From Paramoeba atlantica (lineage: Eukaryota > Discosea), in the NCBI GenBank assembly GCA_977017575.1, contig CDRNVI010000034.1, forward strand, positions 186,001 through 250,000: a stretch of DNA of 64,000 nucleotides, read 5' to 3'. The stretch's first letter is position 1, and each line of letters begins with the position of its first letter. This document shows, piece after piece, positions 58,154 through 64,000 of this stretch. The notes beneath the pieces were generated by a model. It saw nothing but the letters and a program-made list of their open reading frames with translations. It searched no databases and was not told where the DNA came from. The position numbers and the translations under genes are program-made.

Positions 58154-59872
58154 TTACATCCGAATTCGTACGGATATTTTGTCTTCGCTCAATGTAAAGT
58201 GTTCGGGATGAGATTGTAGGAAGTGACAGACCCCACCTTTCATTCTGCGAAGGACCGTGCGTGCATCACTCGGTAGTTGCACACCGATCTCAGAGACATT
58301 CATTGGAAGGAGGGGTTGACCTAAGAACAGTTTTCGAAGCTCTTGAAGCAGGACATCGTCATTGAAATACGGATTTTCTACCGTAGCGCTCGGGCTCGCA
58401 TTGTCGTCCTCGGTGGCTCGACGTACAAGATACTCTTTTTCAAAAGTACTTTTTTCTTGCACATAACGCATGTTTTCCGTGACAACGACACGGTCGGGAA
58501 ATTTCTGGAACCACTTTGCAAAACATACTGCATTAAGACCCTTCGTAACGTGGTGATACGCGGCTCTCTGTTCATCACTAATATTTTCCAATACGGCTTC
58601 CAGTAGACCTTTTAAAGGGACGCACATACCCTGTTCTGGTAGTTTCAGAAAAACCTTCTCCATTAAATTTTGATTCCAATAATCGAATTCCTCGACGCTC
58701 ATTGACACTTCCTTATCTCGTGCTTCCTCCAAATCTCTAAACTCTGTAAAATCAGGTGTAGCACATGCTTGGTTAGCATATTCGCGGGCGATTTTATTTT
58801 CATTACTGTTAAACCTCTGTTGAAACTCCGTCTGGATAAGCGTCGTATAGGGTGCGAAGCTGCAAGGGGGACATATCTCGGGATGTTTTTCACGCATGCG
58901 ACTTCGTATTCGGGGATGTTTCGAGTCTTCCATATTCATTTCAAACGCCTTAGGATATAGGAATGCAATGGTAGGTAAACGAAACGGTGCGGTATGTAGC
59001 CACGTCTTGCATGACGGAAATAAAAAAGTTTTACACGCGAAGGAAACAGGAACAAAGTGTGCTGGTAACCCACAAGCCAATAAAACAATAAATTCTCGAG
59101 ACAACCCCAAGTGCTCGCCATCCGCAGGAGGAAGCTCTGTCGAGGAACAGCTTGGAATTCTTTTAATGTATATGACTTGGTGAACCGGCATGAAGCCTAT
59201 ACGACAATCCTTGCAAAGAAAAACATATAATTTTCTTACAGGGGTTTTCTCCCATAATGCTTTCATCTCCGGAGCTAACTTCTTGACCAATGTCTCAAGC
59301 TGCACAAAATGGTTCGGAGCAAGCAGAAGCAAAGCAGATGCCAGACGTTTAGTTAACATCACACATTCCGTATCCCCAATATTAAACACATCCCCGGCGA
59401 TAGCTTCAAAGTCTTTTCGCAGTAAGAAGGCCACCTTGGTGGGATTCCACTGCACCGTGTAATGCTCTGCAAGTGTATCATCACTTTGTATGGTTGTCAA
59501 GACTTCGCATGGAGGTCGGTTGTAGTAGAGATATGAAAAGCAATCAAGCCGCGCCCATCCCTGTTTTGGGACATATAGCTCAAGAAAACGCTTCAAATCA
59601 CCTGGTGAGGGTAGAAAATTTCCGTTAGCGTCTACTCGACGTCGCACCTTTGTGCCGTCACGGCTCAGTTGAAACCCAGCGGGATATTCTTTCAAAAAAT
59701 TTTGTATTGACCCAAACGAGACGTCCAGCACGCCTTGCACTCTCTTAGGCAACTTCATCTGTATGGTAGAGACGGTAGATACTGAGTGGTAGGGAACGTT
59801 TTTAGCAATGCTATAGGCAATCTCATGAGGCAAGGTAATAGGAGAATGAAACCGTCGCTGTGAACGCATCAT
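58154..59872 (-). CDS. Winged-helix-like repeat protein, paralogue 1
   Basis: 572 residues from the ATG at 59872. The N-terminus MMRSQRRFHSPITLPHE looks like a presequence. Several modules of 60-70 residues share the plan: helix, LP-R--L---G, FL---P--F-LS-D----VR. The first is LPKRVQGVLDVSFGSIQNFL with YPAGFQLSRDG; the last is LPSDARTVLRRMKGGVCHFL with HPEHFTLSED. Between them is a D-G/N-xPxPGDLKRFLELYVP block. The plan resembles winged-helix or LOTUS-type (OST-HTH) RNA-binding modules, but I cannot assign a known family. The neighbouring two genes are paralogues, so this is a tandem family. Confidence 0.72.
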   Translation of the reverse strand: MMRSQRRFHSPITLPHEIAYSIAKNVPYHSVSTVSTIQMKLPKRVQGVLDVSFGSIQNFLKEYPAGFQLSRDGTKVRRRVDANGNFLPSPGDLKRFLELYVPKQGWARLDCFSYLYYNRPPCEVLTTIQSDDTLAEHYTVQWNPTKVAFLLRKDFEAIAGDVFNIGDTECVMLTKRLASALLLLAPNHFVQLETLVKKLAPEMKALWEKTPVRKLYVFLCKDCRIGFMPVHQVIYIKRIPSCSSTELPPADGEHLGLSREFIVLLACGLPAHFVPVSFACKTFLFPSCKTWLHTAPFRLPTIAFLYPKAFEMNMEDSKHPRIRSRMREKHPEICPPCSFAPYTTLIQTEFQQRFNSNENKIAREYANQACATPDFTEFRDLEEARDKEVSMSVEEFDYWNQNLMEKVFLKLPEQGMCVPLKGLLEAVLENISDEQRAAYHHVTKGLNAVCFAKWFQKFPDRVVVTENMRYVQEKSTFEKEYLVRRATEDDNASPSATVENPYFNDDVLLQELRKLFLGQPLLPMNVSEIGVQLPSDARTVLRRMKGGVCHFLQSHPEHFTLSEDKISVRIRM

Positions 59873-60262
59873 TCTGTTCAACAGGACTCACATGTGAAAA
59901 GGGGTGCAACACTTATTCGAATATTTTAGAGAACTACAAGATTCCCTTTTCGAAGTAGAGTCCATAAACAACGCAAGTACATGTATGCCCGATGTTTAGC
60001 TATTTCTGTGAGGAAACGTCACGGTCCCAATTCGAGCACATGTCAAGGAAGAAGGAACGAAGAAAACTTTTTTAAGATTTCATAGGGTGGACCACTACAC
60101 TAGAAGTACATACACTAGAAGGGGAGGACTGGGAGGGTAAACACACTACATTCCATAAGGTATGTGTTATGATCAGCATAGCTACAGTATGACATAGCTA
60201 TGAACGTCATAGTTATGTTTTTCTAGAATCGTATTGTTGAAAAAGCTTTCCTGTTACCTAAA
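59873..60262. other. Spacer between paralogues
   Basis: 390 bp of AT-rich DNA. A short palindromic area around GACATAGCTATGAACGTCAT AGTTATG is the only structure; no gene. Confidence 0.4.
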
Positions 60263-61990
60263 CTACTGTACTTGATGGGATTCTTTTTTTAGATAAACTA
60301 GATGTGATTCACTATCATAAATAAAGTGATCTGATTGCGACTGAATAAATTTCAAAACACCCCCGGCAGATCTCCGAAGTGCTGTCTGCGTTGCACGAGG
60401 CAAAGTGTTATGTATGTTGTATATGGAAATCGGTATTTTAGGACTAACAAGGAATAATTTACGAATCTCATTGAGTGAAGCATCTTCAGTGTAGTAAATA
60501 TTCTGCTTCTGAGACGTGTCATGTACCGCATCATCATCAGTGGCACGCCGCACAAGATAATCTTTCTCGTACCTTCGGTACTTGTCACAATATTGTATGC
60601 GTTCCTCCATAAAGAATTTACGAGGATTCTTTCGCAAAAGGCAAAAGAAGGATTCTCCATGTATAACTCCGGCTCGAAAGCGAAAATTCGGAGATCTTTC
60701 GACAGCTGAATTGAGGAACATGTGATACAAATCCCACGATGCAATGCTCTCCCCACTGTCCGGAAGTAACTCCCATATTATGTTGATCGCTTCTGCGCGA
60801 TCAGCTGTATCTGCTTTTTGTGTGTCAGGCTTCCATTTCGTTATATCTTTAAATACTTTCAAACACGTGTCGGAGCAAACGGTTTCAGCAAAAGATTTTG
60901 CCTGACAGTTTTCCGGAAGGTTCAGTCGCCGAAAAAATTCCTCTTCGACACCTTCCCCATAGGGTGATTCATCACTGGGAGGACAAATTTCAGGGTGAGT
61001 TGTTCTCAAAAGACTTCGAACAAGATATGACGTTCCGAACAAACCAGTGCAGCATTTTTTGTCGAAGGCGCGTGGGAACAAAGAAACAATAGTAGAGAGA
61101 CGAAATTCGCAGGATTTCAGCCACGCTTTTACAGACGGAAATATATATTTATCTGCAACCTGTACAGCCACGAAGTTGTCTGGAAGGCTGCAGGCCAAAG
61201 ACAACACCATTTTTAAAGGAACGAAATATTCACTGTATTGCTCTGTGCAGCATGGAATATCCCTAACCTCGGGACGACGACGTACAAAGACTTCGCCGGT
61301 AGGTAGAAAAGTGGATATTTGAAATTTATCAAGGAAAGGATAGAAAAACCTGGGAGGATCTGCTTTAATTGTTCGCTGTACTTCAGCAGGGAGCCTCTTC
61401 TTCACCGCATAAAGGCTAACGAAATAATCTGGAATAAGTGACTCCATGATGTTGGAAGCAAATTTAGACATTAAAACCAAATTACTCGAGCCTATGGGAT
61501 AAACTCCCTGGGCACGTTCCGTAAAACTACGTCGTGCTAAGAATGATGTTTTTAACACATCCCATTCGACCACGTATGCCTCGGATAAGGCATCGCTGCT
61601 TTGTATTCCAGATACCACGTAGCTGGGTTTTTGGTCATGGTATATTGAACAAAACTTGTCAAGACGGATCCATCCGTCTTCTGGAACGTACTGCTCCAAA
61701 AATTTCTCCAGGTCACCTGGTTGAGGAGTGCGACTGCCGTCTCCATCTAAACGAAGCCGAATATGACACTCATCTCGACTAAGTTGAAAAGCGGCGGGGT
61801 GTTTTTTCACGTAAGAAGCTAAACTATTACCATATTCTTCGCTAAGTAGAGTTTTGATTTCGTTCTTCATTTTTGCATGTAGTCCCTGCACTGAGTCCTT
61901 TTTTGACCGGCGTAGAAAATACACTAAGACACATGCAATTTCACAAGACATTAAACGCTCCGGGGCTAATCTCACTAAAGACCTCCACAT
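60263..61990 (-). CDS. Winged-helix-like repeat protein, paralogue 2
   Basis: 575 residues from an ATG. The whole length aligns by eye with the protein at 58154-59872: ASYVKKHPAAFQLSRDECHI, GDLEKFLEQYVPEDGWIRLD, LSEAYVVEWDVLKTSFLARR, HPEICPP, EKDYLVRRATDDDA and the last module, LPRATQTALRRSAGGVLKFI with SDHFIYDSE. The shared HPEICPP and YLVRRATxDDx strings show recent common descent. The N-terminus (MWRSLVRLAPERLMSCEIAC) could be a presequence. Function unknown; RNA or DNA binding is inferred only from the module shape. Confidence 0.72.
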   Translation of the reverse strand: MWRSLVRLAPERLMSCEIACVLVYFLRRSKKDSVQGLHAKMKNEIKTLLSEEYGNSLASYVKKHPAAFQLSRDECHIRLRLDGDGSRTPQPGDLEKFLEQYVPEDGWIRLDKFCSIYHDQKPSYVVSGIQSSDALSEAYVVEWDVLKTSFLARRSFTERAQGVYPIGSSNLVLMSKFASNIMESLIPDYFVSLYAVKKRLPAEVQRTIKADPPRFFYPFLDKFQISTFLPTGEVFVRRRPEVRDIPCCTEQYSEYFVPLKMVLSLACSLPDNFVAVQVADKYIFPSVKAWLKSCEFRLSTIVSLFPRAFDKKCCTGLFGTSYLVRSLLRTTHPEICPPSDESPYGEGVEEEFFRRLNLPENCQAKSFAETVCSDTCLKVFKDITKWKPDTQKADTADRAEAINIIWELLPDSGESIASWDLYHMFLNSAVERSPNFRFRAGVIHGESFFCLLRKNPRKFFMEERIQYCDKYRRYEKDYLVRRATDDDAVHDTSQKQNIYYTEDASLNEIRKLFLVSPKIPISIYNIHNTLPRATQTALRRSAGGVLKFIQSQSDHFIYDSESHLVYLKKESHQVQ

Positions 61991-62181
61991 TGAAAGGTAG
62001 AGTAAGTATGAATTGTCGCATGCGGCTCTACTTTATAAAATTAGATACACTGTCATACTGCTCTCACTTCAATAAATCTTTTCAACTCATGAAAAAGTAT
62101 CACATTTTTTTGCTATCACTTTATTACTGTATATCAGATGCTATTGCTCCTTATAAACCTGATTGTACTACGCTTCCCACG

Positions 62182-62463
62182 ATGAAGAAGCCAGTTGCAA
62201 GTGGTGGCCCTTCCAATGCAAAGTAGCGTTCTCAAGTTTTACATACAGACATCGAAAATCCCCCAGGTGTTGGAGGAACCCTTACACTCATTAGAAAGAA
62301 TTTAGAATCATTGCGTAAATTTGTTAAACAAAGATGCACAATAGAGGTTGTTCAACGCAATATTGAAACTATTTCTTCGAAAACAAAGTCCCTTGCACCT
62401 TCTTCTATTTTGTGTGTGTACTCTCAACAAAGAGTAATCAAGCGTTACGATTCCTTTAGATAA
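62182..62463 (+). pseudogene. Plus-strand coding-like frame with one in-frame TAG
   Basis: From ATG: MKKPVASGGPSNAK, a TAG at 62224-62226, then RSQVLHTDIENPPGVGGTLT and LIRKNLESLRKFVKQRCTIE continuing to a TAA at 62461-62463, overlapping the 3' end of the minus-strand gene. Composition is protein-like across the stop. It is probably a short gene remnant or coincidence; no family recognised. Confidence 0.3.
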
Positions 62464-64000
62464 ATTAGTGCCGAATCGCTTCCATGTGGTTCCATTCGAA
62501 ACACTTTCGGATGGTTCGCGATGAACTTACGCCATCCGCCCATAAAGCGAAGGGCTCTCCGCGCCTGACTCGGTAACATAAATAGAATGCCTGTAGGAGA
62601 TTTTCCATTGCGGTCATTTTTGAGAAATGTTTCTCGAATGGCCTGAATGAGGGCCTCTGACGTGAGGTATGGGTTCTGTTGCCCTTGGCGATGCGATGTC
62701 TCTGCAGGACTCTGCTGCGCCGCCTTACTAACTATCCAGTCGTATGCACGACCCATTTGCACCTCCTCTACATGGAGTCGCTCTGGAAAACGTTTAACAA
62801 ACTTCAGTAGTGAATTTCTATGTTTCAGTGTGATAGTGTTCTTGATCTTACGATATCGATCAGCGGGAACGAAGTCACGAAGACGAATCATTAAATCATA
62901 CAATCGTATAGGATCATGGGACTCATTAAGAACAAGATCTAGAGCATCCAATATTTCACTTGGTTCTAGTACGGGAGCATCTTTGCTAATCACAACGTCG
63001 TCTTTCCTTACCAAACGAAATATTTTCCTTTGAAATAACTTGTCAGAAGGTTCGGAAACAAGTTCATTAAGCTCTTTAATTGTCTCCGGGCTCTGTTTCA
63101 TCAGTTTTGCCTCAAACTCAGCTTCCGCTTCTAAAGTAAATGCCTGTTCGGTAGATGGCGCTAAATGTGGATACTTCATTCGCAGCGCTGAGCTGACTTT
63201 ACCATACGGTTCTATATTAATCGCCTTGGGATACATTTGGGCGAGATCGGAAAGAGAAAATGCTGCACATTTTGCACCCCATTTCATTACGGAAGGAAAT
63301 ACAGCGCCCTGGGCGTAGAGAACCGAGACCGGCGTGGTAGGGAGTGAGAACGCGAGCTTTAGCATGAGCTTTGGGTGTAAGTCGTAGGCCTCATAGATGG
63401 GCCACTTGTTTTCTTCTTCTTCAACCGAGCGCGTGGCGCCCCACTTCCGTACGTACGGGGGATCATTACGAAGGCAAGCCATTTCTAGCACTTCATCACA
63501 AAACCCTAGAGCCTGAGATACATTTACGGAATTGTGCCACCTGTGCTCATCTAAATTGGCATCCATTTTCCCTTGTCGAAGTAGCATAGGAAACGGAACC
63601 CAAAAATTGGGCGCAAAGCTCTTGATGATTTTAAGAAGTGTCGGTGCCTTAATGCAAGTTGAGTTATCACCCAGCGAAACTCTCCCCCCAGTCGATTCCC
63701 AAAACTTCTTGCGTATAATGTATTCCTTCTCGCTATTGGAGCATGCTTTTTGAAGATCAAAAATTTCAGCACAAGATGGGTCGTTTGATAGGTGTGAAAT
63801 CACGTAAGACTTTCGCAATTTAGGGTGTAGTAATCTGCAAAAATCTTCAATTAGTAGGAATCCGAATTTCGGCACAAATCTTTTCAATGCTTCACTTAAC
63901 TGGGAGGACGAAGGAATGTGTTCGCGCACCTTCAAACGAACTATGGTTTCATCCCGATTCAAAAGAAACAATTCGGGGTAACGTTTAACAAATTTTATCA
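62445..64000 (-). CDS. Winged-helix-like repeat protein, paralogue 3 (5'-partial)
   Basis: At least 518 residues. The frame is open through the window edge (reading IKFVKRYPELFLLNRDETIV), which is the first module of the family, so the start lies outside. Later modules: LSEALKRFVPKFGFLLIEDF, then CSNSEKEYIIRKKFWES, LAQMYPKAINIEPYGKV, KYPHLAPSTEQ (the counterpart of HPEICPP) and a final module, LPSQARRALRFMGGWRKFIA with HPKVFRMEPHG. It is more divergent than the other two. Together the three form a head-to-tail tandem array of at least 5.8 kb. Confidence 0.7.
   Translation of the reverse strand, partial: IKFVKRYPELFLLNRDETIVRLKVREHIPSSSQLSEALKRFVPKFGFLLIEDFCRLLHPKLRKSYVISHLSNDPSCAEIFDLQKACSNSEKEYIIRKKFWESTGGRVSLGDNSTCIKAPTLLKIIKSFAPNFWVPFPMLLRQGKMDANLDEHRWHNSVNVSQALGFCDEVLEMACLRNDPPYVRKWGATRSVEEEENKWPIYEAYDLHPKLMLKLAFSLPTTPVSVLYAQGAVFPSVMKWGAKCAAFSLSDLAQMYPKAINIEPYGKVSSALRMKYPHLAPSTEQAFTLEAEAEFEAKLMKQSPETIKELNELVSEPSDKLFQRKIFRLVRKDDVVISKDAPVLEPSEILDALDLVLNESHDPIRLYDLMIRLRDFVPADRYRKIKNTITLKHRNSLLKFVKRFPERLHVEEVQMGRAYDWIVSKAAQQSPAETSHRQGQQNPYLTSEALIQAIRETFLKNDRNGKSPTGILFMLPSQARRALRFMGGWRKFIANHPKVFRMEPHGSDSALIYLKES

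Noticed and set aside
1-64000. tRNA, rRNA and CRISPR features
   Set aside because: I scanned by eye for T-arm consensus (GTTCGANNC and complement), rRNA-like blocks and spaced repeats and found none convincing; a covariance search would be needed to exclude tRNAs.

Overview
This is nuclear DNA of a microbial eukaryote. All 26 genes I accept as real (20 with at least a recognisable domain or paralogue family, 6 unrecognised or weakly assigned) lie on the minus strand and have no visible introns. They are packed at about one per 2.3 kb. A one-directional, intron-free cluster of unrelated genes is the hallmark of Euglenozoa, above all kinetoplastids, where arrays are transcribed polycistronically. 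A glutathionylspermidine-synthase-type gene (trypanothione pathway), a minimal ATP-dependent DNA ligase and a mitochondrial PIF1-like protein fit that placement. However, abundant DNA transposons are not typical of trypanosomatids. I therefore favour a free-living, early-branching or endosymbiotic euglenozoan and leave the species open. The genetic code looks standard.

Layout. 0.6-24 kb: six-member leucine-rich-repeat (LRR) family (members here at 0.6, 3.5, 9.2, 13.4 and 21.1 kb; the sixth at 37.6 kb) interleaved with housekeeping genes: a Derlin, DNA ligase, SPO11, small membrane proteins, a probable zinc-binding cytochrome oxidase subunit, a BMT2/SAMTOR methyltransferase, an OMS1-like methyltransferase and a degenerate PIF1-like protein. 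24-37.5 kb: no accepted host gene, but a graveyard of mobile elements. A Tc1/mariner copy with 102-bp terminal inverted repeats sits inside an older inverted-repeat element, followed by a tyrosine-recombinase fragment, reverse-transcriptase debris and a pair of long direct repeats. 37.5-45.7 kb: an LRR gene, PGES2-like glutaredoxin protein, glutathionylspermidine synthase, HisRS and a mitochondrial-looking protein. 46-50 kb: a decayed plus-strand retroelement. 50.4-64 kb: frataxin, AlaRS, an unknown protein, eIF1A and three consecutive paralogues built of winged-helix-like repeats; the last runs off the window.

The gene set is mostly mitochondrial or translational: frataxin (Fe-S), a COX5B-like subunit, an OMS1-like methyltransferase, PIF1, AlaRS, HisRS and eIF1A. 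The plus strand carries almost only mobile-element remains.

The most unusual material is (1) a swarm of short, TA-flanked, hairpin-forming elements whose ends carry long C/G runs, several sharing a GCCGCTTCGCGGC palindrome; (2) two Tc1-like elements that share an internal inverted-repeat core but have different outer tips; (3) a dispersed LRR family with a plant-type cysteine cap but no visible signal peptide; and (4) the three tandem repeat paralogues at 58-64 kb. Everything here comes from reading the sequence by eye; no database search was run.
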